64,000 nucleotides of DNA from Salinicola salarius (GTDB lineage Bacteria; Pseudomonadota; Gammaproteobacteria; Pseudomonadales; Halomonadaceae). A program made the position numbers and the translations under genes. Every line of letters starts with the position of its first letter. Position 1 is the first letter of the stretch. Below, one piece after another: positions 44,822-52,944 of this stretch. Location of the stretch: positions 121,387-185,386 of the forward strand of contig NZ_PZJT01000009.1 of assembly GCF_003206135.1 (NCBI RefSeq). Direction: 5' to 3'. A model generated the notes under the pieces. It saw only the letters and a program-made list of their open reading frames with translations. It was not told where the DNA came from and ran no database searches.

Positions 44822-45766
44822 TCAGATACTGATCAATCCTTCCCACCACTGGCGAATCGGCTTCCACCAGTCGGGCGCCTCTTCGCGGCCCTGGCGGTCG
44901 CTCTCGAGGTAGACGGTGGCGGTGAGGCCGGCGGAGAGCTTGGTGCCTTCGGGGATCTCGTCCAGCGCGATGCGAACGGGAATCCGCTGGGAGAGACGCA
45001 CCCAGTCGAACGAGGCGTTGACCGAGGCAAGGCCGTTGGCCTGACTGCTCAGGCTGCTGTCGCTGATACCGCGAGCGAAGCTGTCGACATGCCCCCAGAT
45101 GGGCTCGTCGCTGGAGAGCAGCTGGACCCGAACGGGCGCGCCGACATCGATGCTGTCGAGCTTGGTCTCCTCGAAATAGCCCAGCACGTAGAAGCTTTCG
45201 GCATCCACCAGGGTCATGGCATTGGTGCCCACGGTCACGTACTGGCCCGGGCGCAGCAGCAGGTTGGTGACATAGCCGTCGACCGGCGCACGCACGGTGG
45301 CGCGCTCCAGGTCCAGCTTGGCCTGGTTGACCTCGACTTTCGCCTGCTCGACGGCGGCCTGTGCCGTGGTCAGCGCAAAGCGGGCGTTGTCCTTGTCTTC
45401 CTGGGAGACGTAATTCTTCAGCCGCTGGCGCCGGCTGTTGGCCGCCTGTGCTTCGTTGCGCTGCTGCTCCAGCTGATTGAGGTTGGCCCTGGCTTCGTCC
45501 AGCGCCAGCTGGTAACGCTGCTGGTCGATGGTGAACAGCACATCGCCTTTGTGCACCAGCTGGTTGTCGTGTACCTCGAGATCGTCGACGAGGCCGGCGA
45601 CATCGGTGCCGAGGTTGACCACATCGGCACGAACCCGGCCGTCGCGCGTCCATGGGTCGTGCATGTAGTGATCCCAGATCTGGGCAACGGCAACGATCGC
45701 GGCGATGACCAGAACGATGGTCAACACTAGCCGCAGGGTCTTGCGGAGTCCGGTAGGCCAATTCAT
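44822..45766 (-). CDS. HlyD/EmrA-type membrane fusion protein (AaeA-like)
   Basis: A 314-residue periplasmic adaptor with one N-terminal anchor (LVLTIVLVIAAIVAVAQIW). A barrel-sandwich half appears at VSGLV-like VAGLVDDLEVHDNQLVHKGDVLFTID near residue 52. A helical hairpin covers about 75-140, and the second half DLERATVRAPVDGYVTNLLLRPGQYV lies near 150. The short hairpin and gene order (adaptor, DUF1656, FUSC) match AaeAXB-type systems that export aromatic acids. It is the last gene of the operon, 13 bp after the small membrane protein. Confidence 0.88.
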   Translation of the reverse strand: MNWPTGLRKTLRLVLTIVLVIAAIVAVAQIWDHYMHDPWTRDGRVRADVVNLGTDVAGLVDDLEVHDNQLVHKGDVLFTIDQQRYQLALDEARANLNQLEQQRNEAQAANSRRQRLKNYVSQEDKDNARFALTTAQAAVEQAKVEVNQAKLDLERATVRAPVDGYVTNLLLRPGQYVTVGTNAMTLVDAESFYVLGYFEETKLDSIDVGAPVRVQLLSSDEPIWGHVDSFARGISDSSLSSQANGLASVNASFDWVRLSQRIPVRIALDEIPEGTKLSAGLTATVYLESDRQGREEAPDWWKPIRQWWEGLISI

Positions 45767-45779
45767 GAAGGTCTTTTCC

Positions 45780-45995
45780 TCATCCAGCGATCGGCAGCGA
45801 GCCCGTCAGGGCGAGTACCGACCACAACAGCAAAGCGTAAATCGCGATATCCAGCAGTACCGGTTGCCAGAACCAGTGATAGAGCCCGAGACGCACGAAC
45901 ACGCGCCGCAGGATCAGATAGAGCCCGAGAGCCAGCAATACCGGCACCGTCAGCGGCGGTATCAGAAACCCCAGGAACGACCATTCAGCCAGCAT
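45780..45995 (-). CDS. DUF1656 (AaeX-like) small membrane protein
   Basis: A 71-residue protein with two hydrophobic helices (FLGFLIPPLTVPVLLALGLYLILRR and HWFWQPVLLDIAIYALLLWSVL). This size, the RRVFVRLGLYHWFWQPVLLDIA centre and the position between FUSC and HlyD genes identify DUF1656/AaeX. Its function is unknown beyond association with the efflux pump. It overlaps the FUSC gene's end by 11 bases; GGAG precedes the ATG at 45995. Confidence 0.85.
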   Translation of the reverse strand: MLAEWSFLGFLIPPLTVPVLLALGLYLILRRVFVRLGLYHWFWQPVLLDIAIYALLLWSVLALTGSLPIAG

Positions 45996-48066
45996 GTCGA
46001 GTGTCTCCGGTGGTTGCCCTGGACGCATCGTGTTCTTCGTCCGCGCGGGCCTCGAGTACCACGCCCGGCGCTTCTCGCATCAGATGCCCCAGCATGGCGA
46101 TCTCGCCGATGCTGGCGATCGGCAGGCGGGTTTCATGATAGAGCCGTTCGACCCAGGCAATGGCCTCGTCAGCCAGCTCGTGCCAGACGGCCGGATCGTG
46201 ATGGCGGCGCGACACCACGCGAGTGCCGATGTCGCCGAGCCAGGCTTCGATCTCCGCGCGGTGGGGGCCGAGTGCCTCGCGCAGACGCCGGATTCGCCAC
46301 ACGCACAGTGCCAAGGCATGCAGGTCGATCGCCTCGCTGACCGAGCGATCGCTGCCACCCAGCGCGACCAGCCGGCCCAGACGGTCGTAGAGACGGCTCT
46401 CCAGGCGGGCGCGATTGGGCAGCGATTTCTCCCGCAGCAGCCGGCTCAGGCCGCGCCAGTAGGCGGCCATCAGCGTCTCGATGCGTTCGCCGGGCGAGCG
46501 CTGGCGAAACAGCGAGTAGGTAATCATGGCGGCAATGGTCCCGATGATCGAAGCCAGCCCGCCGTTGATGTAGCTCGAGGGCGAAAACGTATAGGTCGAA
46601 TGCAGGTTGAGCAGCGTCATCATGGTGATGGCGCCGGCCATTCCCATCAGCGACCAGCGGGGGTGCGGCGTCATCAGTGTGCCGATGGCGACCGGGATGC
46701 CGATGGCGATCGCCAGTAGCGGGAACCCGTTGATCACCGGTAACACCAGAAACAGCAGAACCCCGCCCAGGATGACCGCGGCGATCGACCCCCACAGGAA
46801 TTGATTGACGATGGCGGCCGGGTTGGGCGCCTTGGCGAACAGCATGATGAAGACGCCAAGCAGCATCATGGCGAGATAGCCCGAATGCCAGCCGCTATGA
46901 ACCCAGACCTGACCCAGCAGCTCGAAGGCGATGAATACGCGAAAGGCGTTGAAGCGGGCGACGAAGTGTTCGTTGTGCGCGGCGCGGGAGCGGCGCTCGC
47001 GGGGCAACGTCTTGACCTTCGCCGAGGTCGGATCGTTGAGCGCGTTACGTAGCCGGCGACCATGCTGCAAAAGCCCGAGGACTTCGCCCAGGCGCTGGCG
47101 GACCAGCTCCGCACGGGCGCGGGTGCGTGGCTCCACCGTCGCTTCGTCCCACTCGAAATCCGCCAGCAACTGGCGCTCGGAGGGCGTACCCTCCGGCTCG
47201 GCCTCGATCGCTGTCAGCAGCGGCCGCGCCTGCCGGCTCAGCTCGGCCAGCCAGCGCTCGCCGTCGTCACAGGCGCGCAGATAGTCCAGCGCCGTTTCCA
47301 GTTCGCGAACGGCGGTGATCAGCGCCAGACCATCGCTGGCAAACCGATCCAGCGCCGGAATGAAATGGCTCAGGCGACGGGTTTCCAGCCGTGTCAGCCC
47401 GCGCAGCGTCTCGAACTGCTGGTAATGCCCGAGCAGCACTTTCAACTGGGCATCGCGACTGGCGCGAGAGCGAGGTTCGGCGAGCGTCGTCAGCGTTTCG
47501 GTAGCGGCCTGCGAGAGAAACCGGGAAAGCGCACCCGGCAGGGCGCGGCTGCCGAATCTCGGCGCGATGACCACATGCATCAGCAGCCCGCAGCCGATAC
47601 CCAATGCCGTTTCGCTGAAGCGCCCCTGAGCGACGGACCAGATGTTATCGATACCGGTGCCGATCGCGGTGAGCGACACCAGCGTGGCAGTGTAGCCGCT
47701 GAGCATCATCACGTAGCCGATGTGCTCGTCCGGCTCGAGCATGACCCAGTACATGCAGAAGGCCAGCCACGCGCCGGCAAACAGTAGGTAGAGCATGGGC
47801 TGCTGGCCGAACAGCGCGATCAGCACCAGGCCGACGATAGCGCCGAACAGCGTGCCGAACAGGCGCGCCACGCTGCGACCGATGATGATGCCGATCGGCG
47901 GCGTGCCGCCGGTGAACATGACCGGCTGCAGCGTCACGATCATCACCGCCAGCACCGACCAGGCAGGCTGGTAGAGATCGAGGCGCATCGACAAAAACAG
48001 TGCCAGCCAGACGGCCAGCACCGTTCGCAATGCCAGTAACCAGTGATCGGCAGAAATTCGAATCAT
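45985..48066 (-). CDS. FUSC-family transporter (AaeB-like aromatic acid efflux component)
   Basis: A 693-residue inner-membrane protein with two FUSC modules. Residues 1-165 hold about five or six helices starting LLALRTVLAVWLALFLSMRLDLYQPAWSVLAVMIV. A cytosolic helical region of about 200 residues follows, and a second membrane block begins near 370 with FELLGQVWVHSGWHSGYLAMMLLGVFIMLF. It pumps hydrophobic aromatic or organic acids with the adaptor downstream. The ATG at 48066 fits the family start; an upstream TTG at 48120 adds 18 residues. No LysR activator is adjacent, unlike aaeR. Confidence 0.87.
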   Translation of the reverse strand: MIRISADHWLLALRTVLAVWLALFLSMRLDLYQPAWSVLAVMIVTLQPVMFTGGTPPIGIIIGRSVARLFGTLFGAIVGLVLIALFGQQPMLYLLFAGAWLAFCMYWVMLEPDEHIGYVMMLSGYTATLVSLTAIGTGIDNIWSVAQGRFSETALGIGCGLLMHVVIAPRFGSRALPGALSRFLSQAATETLTTLAEPRSRASRDAQLKVLLGHYQQFETLRGLTRLETRRLSHFIPALDRFASDGLALITAVRELETALDYLRACDDGERWLAELSRQARPLLTAIEAEPEGTPSERQLLADFEWDEATVEPRTRARAELVRQRLGEVLGLLQHGRRLRNALNDPTSAKVKTLPRERRSRAAHNEHFVARFNAFRVFIAFELLGQVWVHSGWHSGYLAMMLLGVFIMLFAKAPNPAAIVNQFLWGSIAAVILGGVLLFLVLPVINGFPLLAIAIGIPVAIGTLMTPHPRWSLMGMAGAITMMTLLNLHSTYTFSPSSYINGGLASIIGTIAAMITYSLFRQRSPGERIETLMAAYWRGLSRLLREKSLPNRARLESRLYDRLGRLVALGGSDRSVSEAIDLHALALCVWRIRRLREALGPHRAEIEAWLGDIGTRVVSRRHHDPAVWHELADEAIAWVERLYHETRLPIASIGEIAMLGHLMREAPGVVLEARADEEHDASRATTGDTRHAG

Positions 48067-48302
48067 AAATGACCAAAACCCGTGAATGCGGGCATCCACG
48101 GGGCATTTCCATGGGCACAACCATGGAACAATGTGTTGAAGCGCGAGAGAGGTATCTCAAAGCGCCATAAAAGTTAGGCTGCGAATGATCACATTGTCTT
48201 CGACTTATGTCTATAGCTTTGTGCAGATAGCTTTATGCAGAAGCGTCGGATGTAGGCGGAAGAGTCAGACAGGTTGGGTGGTAGGGAGGGGAGAAAACGA
48301 AA

Positions 48303-48326
48303 AATGGCCACCGAGCGGTGGCCATG
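48303..48326 (-). terminator. Rho-independent terminator after the OmpW-like gene
   Basis: ATGGCCACC (48304-48312), loop GAGC, GGTGGCCAT (48317-48325). On the minus strand the stem is followed by TTTTCG. The 48067-48358 gap contains this and no gene. Confidence 0.8.
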
Positions 48327-48358
48327 AGATGACCGGTTTGGGTCCGAATACGGCGGCT

Positions 48359-48991
48359 TCAAAAGCGGTAACCGATGCCGCCCATCACCACCCAGGGATC
48401 GATGTGAACGGTGGTGTCATAGGATTGTCCACCGACCTCGGCGGTCGCGTCGGAGTCGATGTCGATATACCAGGCGGCGGCGTTCATCGACCAGTGATCG
48501 TCGATCAGCAGGTCCACCCCCAACTGGCCGGCGGCGCCCCAGGAGTCATCGAGATCGAGGCTGCCGACGTCCAGGTCTTCATCGGAGAAATGGGTATAGT
48601 TCACGCCCGCGCCGATGTAGGGCTGAACACGCGACTGGGTGCCACCGAGCGGATAGTACTGCAGCGTCAGGGTCGGCGGCAGATGCTTGGTCGAGGCCAG
48701 CTCGTTGCCGTTCAGGTCGATATCGTGCTCGAACGGTTCGGCGGCCAGCAGTTCGACGCCCCACTTGTCGAGAAAACGGTAACCCAGCGTGAAGGCGAAG
48801 CCGGTGTCGTCTTTGACATCGACATCCATGTTCAGACCATCGAAGTGGCCGTTGTCGCTCTTGGGCGAAACCTTGGCGACCCCGAAATGGGTGAACAAAT
48901 CACCGGCACCATAGGCAAAGGCATTACCGGCGCTCAGCGCGGTGACCAGCGCCATTCCGGCGACGGAGAAGCGGCGAAGAATCGTGTTCAT
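48359..48991 (-). CDS. OmpW-family outer membrane protein
   Basis: A 210-residue eight-stranded barrel porin. The signal is MNTILRRFSVAGMALVTALSAGNAFA, and the mature start YGAGDLFTHFGVAKVSPKSDN is typical of OmpW (usually ...AGDFLVRAGVAHVDP). TLGYRFLDKWGVELLAAEPFEHDI is the conserved central strand pair, and the protein ends WVVMGGIGYRF with a terminal Phe for Bam recognition. OmpW transports small hydrophobic compounds. GGGAG precedes the ATG at 48991, which is far better than the longer in-frame option. Confidence 0.92.
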   Translation of the reverse strand: MNTILRRFSVAGMALVTALSAGNAFAYGAGDLFTHFGVAKVSPKSDNGHFDGLNMDVDVKDDTGFAFTLGYRFLDKWGVELLAAEPFEHDIDLNGNELASTKHLPPTLTLQYYPLGGTQSRVQPYIGAGVNYTHFSDEDLDVGSLDLDDSWGAAGQLGVDLLIDDHWSMNAAAWYIDIDSDATAEVGGQSYDTTVHIDPWVVMGGIGYRF

Positions 48992-49264
48992 GAAGATGCT
49001 CCCTTGTCCTTGTGACTGACATTGACTCGCCTCGGCAGCGGTAGCCTCGAAGGCGACGGTGTCAGCATACGGCGTAATAACCTTATTGTTAGTGTGGTTA
49101 TTTGCCGCAAGGTTGTCTTTGATCGCTCCATTGTGGTGCGGCTTAACTCGAGATGGAGCGATTTTGGTGCACAAGGCTTCGAGGTTTGAACACATGACAA
49201 TAGATAAAAATTGTTAACTGTTTGTTTTTAAATAGAGAAATAGGTATTGGCACATTTTTACCAT

Positions 49265-49320
49265 ATAGTTCAATAGAAAGTGGGGGCTTGTTTACAATAT
49301 ATTTCAATAGCAAGTGGGGC
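49265..49320 (+). promoter_or_regulatory. Imperfect direct repeat upstream of the ANTAR leader
   Basis: TTCAATAGAAAGTGGGG (49269-49285) recurs as TTCAATAGCAAGTGGGG (49303-49319), 34 bp apart, each preceded by an A+T-rich ATAG/ATAT. They lie 37-90 bp before the leader terminator, so they could be an operator or duplicated promoter element. The surrounding 48992-49356 stretch is AT-rich and holds no gene. Confidence 0.5.
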
Positions 49321-49356
49321 CTGGGTAGCCAGCCTGTAAATCTTGGATAGAACAGC

Positions 49357-49416
49357 GCGCCACTAGGCGCTTGGCAATGAAGCCCGGATGTCTTCCCGAC
49401 GTCCGGGCTTTTTTTG
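49357..49416 (+). promoter_or_regulatory. Leader RNA with ANTAR-type hairpin overlapping an intrinsic terminator
   Basis: Three elements follow each other. A GCGCC/GGCGC hairpin (49357-49370) comes first. A small hairpin GGC-AATGAA-GCC (49373-49384) follows, whose hexaloop has A at position 1 and G at position 4, the ANTAR recognition pattern. Then comes a strong terminator: 12 bp stem 49381-49392 with 49398-49409, followed by seven T. The bases 49381-49384 belong to both the hexaloop hairpin and the terminator stem, so the two exclude each other. The gene after it is amiC-like and the next encodes an ANTAR protein. The first hairpin lacks a canonical hexaloop, which weakens the match. Confidence 0.6.
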
Positions 49417-49427
49417 TGGAAACGATC

Positions 49428-50570
49428 ATGACATTCACGTTACCCATCGGGGTGCTCTACTCGACGACCGGCACCTACCAACGCATCAGCAAGAATGCGC
49501 GCAGCGGCGCCTTGCAAGCCGTCGCCGATATCAATGCCGACGCGACATCGGCCGTGACGCTGGTAGTGCACGAGTACGATCCGCATGGCGAGCTCGAAGC
49601 CTATCATCAGGGTGTCGAGGCCTTGTTTGCGCGGGGCGTACGTCACGTGGTTGGCACCACGACCTCGGCAAGCCGCAAGGATATCGTGCCGGATGTCGAG
49701 CGCGACAATGCTCTGTTGTGGTATGCCTGCCCCTACGAAGGCTTCGAGTGCAGCGAAAACGTGCTTTATTCCGGCGGTTGCCCGAGCCAGAACCTGGTGC
49801 CGCTGCTGGCCTATGCCCTGCGCGAGTACGGCAAGCGTGGCGTGCTGATCGGCTCCAACTACGTATGGGGCTGGGAGAGCAACCGCATTGCCCGCGAACT
49901 GGTGGAAGCCACTCATGGCCGCATCGTGGCGGAGAAGTACTTCCACTTCGGCGATTGCGACTTCGACGCCATCGTCACCCGGATTCTGAAAGACGCCACC
50001 GACTTCGTGCTCAACAACCTGGTCGGCGAGTCCTCCTATGCCTTCCTGGCCCAGCTCGATGCCGCCTGTGAGCGCCACGGCACCACCATTACCGTGCTCA
50101 GCTGCAACTTCACCGAGTGCGAGCTGCCGGCGATTCCTCGCTTGCGGCATGTACGCCTGTTGTCGTGCGGGCCATGGTTCGATCATCCCGGCAACGGCTT
50201 CAGCGCGCGCCAACGGGTACGCCATGGTCCGCAGATCTATTCGAGCTGTTACACCAACGCCTACAACGCCGTGCAGTTGTTGGCGCGAAGCTGTGCCGCG
50301 GTGGGCAGCGACGATCCCGCCGCGGTGTTGGCGTGGCTGCATGCGAACTCGCATTCCACATTGATGGGCGAGTTAGCATTCAATCCGAGCAACAACCATC
50401 TGGCGCTGCCGTGCTGCATCGCCGAGGCAAGGGGCGACGGGTTCCGCATCGTGCACCGTGAAAGCGGTGTGCTGGACGCCGACCCCTACCTGACCCGCAC
50501 CGGCATTCCCCAGTTCCGCGACGTGGTCGGTGCCGCGCTCACGTCGCCCCGCTTGAGGGTCGTGAAATGA
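49428..50570 (+). CDS. amiC: AmiC-like amide-sensing periplasmic-binding-fold protein
   Basis: A 380-residue cytosolic type I binding protein without signal peptide, the size of Pseudomonas AmiC. TFTLPIGVLYSTTGTYQRISKNARSGALQAV opens the fold, VRHVVGTTTSASRKDIVPDVE and WYACPYEGFECSENVLYSGGCPSQNLVPL match the AmiC/UrtA group, and GSNYVWGWESNRIARE is the hinge side of lobe 2. In the known system AmiC binds AmiR and releases it when a short amide is bound. The ATG at 49428 follows GGAAACGATC. It overlaps the ANTAR gene by four bases. Confidence 0.88.
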   Translation: MTFTLPIGVLYSTTGTYQRISKNARSGALQAVADINADATSAVTLVVHEYDPHGELEAYHQGVEALFARGVRHVVGTTTSASRKDIVPDVERDNALLWYACPYEGFECSENVLYSGGCPSQNLVPLLAYALREYGKRGVLIGSNYVWGWESNRIARELVEATHGRIVAEKYFHFGDCDFDAIVTRILKDATDFVLNNLVGESSYAFLAQLDAACERHGTTITVLSCNFTECELPAIPRLRHVRLLSCGPWFDHPGNGFSARQRVRHGPQIYSSCYTNAYNAVQLLARSCAAVGSDDPAAVLAWLHANSHSTLMGELAFNPSNNHLALPCCIAEARGDGFRIVHRESGVLDADPYLTRTGIPQFRDVVGAALTSPRLRVVK

Positions 50571-51154
50571 ACGCGGAAACCTTGACTCCCCGGCTGCTGC
50601 TGGTGGATTGCGAGCCACGCTCGCAGGCGATGCTCGACAAAAGCCTGGCGCGTCTGGGCTTGCATGGCTGGGCCGTGGCCGAGGATGCCGAGATCGCCCT
50701 GACGAATGTCGATGGCGTGATCGTTGAATTGGATCACTTCGCCAGCCCGCGCCTGCTCGAGGCGGCCCGCGCGGCAGGCCTGCCGATCGTGGCGATGACC
50801 CACCACCAGACGCTATCCCAGATCCAGCGCGCGCGGCGGCTGGGCGCCACGGCGATCCTCAACAAGCCGATCACCCAGCATACCGTCTATACCACGCTGG
50901 CCATGGCACGGACATTACGCGAGCGGCTCACCGAGCTCGAAACCGCTCATAACCGGCTAGCCGCGCAGGTGGACCAGCAGGGGCTCATCGCCCGGGCCGT
51001 GGCGTGCATCATGGTCAGCTCAGATCTGGATGAAGCGCAGGCATTCGAGCGTTTGCGTAGCGATGCCATGTCACGACAGCTCACCCTAGTGCAGGCCGGC
51101 GAGCGGCTGCTGACGCAGATGGCGCCCGCACGGCGTCAGGGAGGAGCGTCATGA
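50567..51154 (+). CDS. amiR: AmiR-like ANTAR-domain transcription antiterminator
   Basis: A 195-residue regulator, as long as AmiR. Residues 1-120 form a pseudo-receiver (LLLVDCEPRSQAMLDKSLARLGL, then ATAILNKPI). A coiled coil LTELETAHNRLAAQVDQQ leads into the C-terminal ANTAR three-helix RNA-binding domain (about 140-190: ARAVACIMVSSDLDEAQAFERLRSDAMSRQLTLVQAGERLL). It would bind the leader hairpin and prevent termination. ATGA overlaps with both amiC and the following permease make one translational block, so sensor, antiterminator and transporter are produced together. Confidence 0.9.
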   Translation: MNAETLTPRLLLVDCEPRSQAMLDKSLARLGLHGWAVAEDAEIALTNVDGVIVELDHFASPRLLEAARAAGLPIVAMTHHQTLSQIQRARRLGATAILNKPITQHTVYTTLAMARTLRERLTELETAHNRLAAQVDQQGLIARAVACIMVSSDLDEAQAFERLRSDAMSRQLTLVQAGERLLTQMAPARRQGGAS

Positions 51155-51999
51155 CGGTGCTCAAGGCGTTGCTCAAACGCAAGACCGTAGCCATCGCGCT
51201 GTTCTATATCCTGATCGTGGTCGTGGCGGCGATCTTCGCCCCGTGGCTGGCACCGTACGACCCCACCGAACAGTTCTTCGAAGGGCTTTCGCTGGAAGGC
51301 GCGCCGTTGCCGCCCGACGGCGAGTTCTGGCTGGGCACGGACTTGCTGGGGCGCGATTTGCTCTCGCGAGTCATCTACGGCGCGCGTACCTCGTTGATCA
51401 TCGGCATCGTCTCCAACGGCATCGCGGTGGTGATCGGCACCCTGGTGGGCGTAACCGCGGGCTTCGTTCGCGGCTGGCTGGGCTCGGTCCTGATGCGACT
51501 GACCGATTTGATGATGGCCTTTCCGGCCTTGCTGCTGGCCATCGCGCTGGCGGCGATCCTGCAACCCAGCCTGTGGATCGTGGCGATGGTCATCGCCATG
51601 GTGAACTGGGTGCAGATCGCGCGCGTCATCTATTCGGAGACCATCTCTCTGTCATCGAAGGACTTCGTGGCGGTCGAGCGCACCATCGGGGTCAGCGCGC
51701 CGCGCATTCTGTTCTCGCATCTCCTGCCGCATTTGCTGCCGACCATCCTGGTCTGGGCGACTCTAGGCATCTCTACCACGGTACTGCTCGAAGCCACGTT
51801 GTCCTTCCTGGGAGTCGGCGTGCAGCCGCCCATGCCGAGCTGGGGCAACATCATCTTCGAGAGCCAGACCTATTTCATCTCCGCCATGTGGCTGGTGCTG
51901 TTCCCCGGCATTGCCATCATCGCGCTGTCGTTGAGCTTCAACCTGGTCGGCGACGCGCTGCGCGACGAGCTCGACCCGACACTCAAAGGAAGACGCTAA
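51151..51999 (+). CDS. Dipeptide/oligopeptide-type ABC transporter permease (DppC/OppC)
   Basis: A 282-residue permease with about six helices. The N-terminal half has APWLAPYDPTEQFFEGLSLEGAPLPPDGEFWLGTDLLGRDLLSRVIYGARTSL, diagnostic of DppC/OppC. The coupling loop KDFVAVERTIGVSAPRILFSHLLPHL is near residue 170 and EATLSFLGVGVQPPMPSWG near 215. It overlaps the ANTAR gene (ATGA) and the DppB-like gene (TAATG). The order C before B is the reverse of the usual dpp/opp operon. Confidence 0.92.
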   Translation: MTVLKALLKRKTVAIALFYILIVVVAAIFAPWLAPYDPTEQFFEGLSLEGAPLPPDGEFWLGTDLLGRDLLSRVIYGARTSLIIGIVSNGIAVVIGTLVGVTAGFVRGWLGSVLMRLTDLMMAFPALLLAIALAAILQPSLWIVAMVIAMVNWVQIARVIYSETISLSSKDFVAVERTIGVSAPRILFSHLLPHLLPTILVWATLGISTTVLLEATLSFLGVGVQPPMPSWGNIIFESQTYFISAMWLVLFPGIAIIALSLSFNLVGDALRDELDPTLKGRR

Positions 52000-52925
52000 T
52001 GGTCTGGTACATCGCCAAGCGCATCGCCTATTCGCTGCTCATCCTGCTGGGCGTGACTTTCATCACCTACCTGCTGCTCTACATGATTCCTGCCGACCCT
52101 GCGCGGCAGATCGCCGGCCGCAGCGCCACCACTGAGGTGGTGGCCAACATCCGTCATCAACTGGGGCTGGATCTGCCGTTCTACGAGCAGTACGTCCGCT
52201 ATCTGGGCAACTTGCTGCAGGGCGACCTGGGGCGTTCCTACGTGCAGCGCTCGGAAGTCTCGACGCTGCTCGCCTCGCGAGTGGGCCCGACGCTACAACT
52301 GATGGCCGCCGGCATCGGCTTCGAGCTTCTGATCGGCATCACGCTGGGTATCGTCGCGGCGCTCAAGCGCAATTCGGTACTCGATCAGGTGCTGATGGCG
52401 TTCTCGTTCATCGGCGTGTCCTCGCCGCATTTCATCGCCGCGATGCTGGCGCTGTATTTCTTCGCGGTCTATCTCGGCTGGTTTCCGCTGGGCGGTTACG
52501 GCGGCGTCGAGCACCTGCTGTTGCCGGCCATCACCCTCGGTGTGCTGGGCAGCGGCTGGTACTCGCGCATGGTGCGCTCGTCGATGATCGAGGTGTTGCA
52601 CCAAGACTTCATTCGTACCGCGCGCGCCAAGGGGCTGGGACGGGCGCGCGTGCTGCTGTGCCACGTGCTGCCCAACGCCATCGTGCCGGTGATCCCCATG
52701 ATCGGGATCGACATCGGCATCTTCATGAGCGGGCTGGTCGTCGTGGAGTCGGTGTTCGGCTGGCCGGGCCTGGGACAACTGGCCTGGCAGGCCATCCAGC
52801 AGGTGGATATCCCGATCATCGTGGGCGTCACCATGCTCTCGGCGGTCGCCATCGTGCTGGGCAATCTCGTGGCCGATCTGGCCGTGCTGTTTGTCGATCC
52901 GCGCATCGACGTCACCCAAACCTGA
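51999..52925 (+). CDS. Dipeptide/oligopeptide-type ABC transporter permease (DppB/OppB)
   Basis: A 308-residue permease. MVWYIAKRIAYSLLILLGVTFITYLLLYMIPADPARQIAG is the family N terminus, QLGLDLPFYEQYVRYLGNLLQGDLGRSY follows, and the coupling loop EVLHQDFIRTARAKGLGRARVLLCHVLPNAIVPV lies near 200 with VVESVFGWPGLGQLAWQAI near 250. Its start shares one base with the stop of the preceding gene. It forms the membrane channel with the DppC-like partner. Confidence 0.92.
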   Translation: MVWYIAKRIAYSLLILLGVTFITYLLLYMIPADPARQIAGRSATTEVVANIRHQLGLDLPFYEQYVRYLGNLLQGDLGRSYVQRSEVSTLLASRVGPTLQLMAAGIGFELLIGITLGIVAALKRNSVLDQVLMAFSFIGVSSPHFIAAMLALYFFAVYLGWFPLGGYGGVEHLLLPAITLGVLGSGWYSRMVRSSMIEVLHQDFIRTARAKGLGRARVLLCHVLPNAIVPVIPMIGIDIGIFMSGLVVVESVFGWPGLGQLAWQAIQQVDIPIIVGVTMLSAVAIVLGNLVADLAVLFVDPRIDVTQT

Positions 52926-52944
52926 AACTTAAGGGAACAATGCC

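Noticed and set aside
42243..45761. A 1172-codon open frame on the reverse strand
   Set aside because: It runs antisense to the antiporter and peptidase genes, through the heptamer array and along the wrong frame of the hlyD-like gene. Its product is Arg/His-rich low-complexity text, typical of a shadow in GC-rich DNA.
49244..49260. Possible sigma-54 promoter (TTGGCAC followed by an AT run)
   Set aside because: The -12 element has CC where GC is required after the 10-base spacer, so the invariant dinucleotide is missing.
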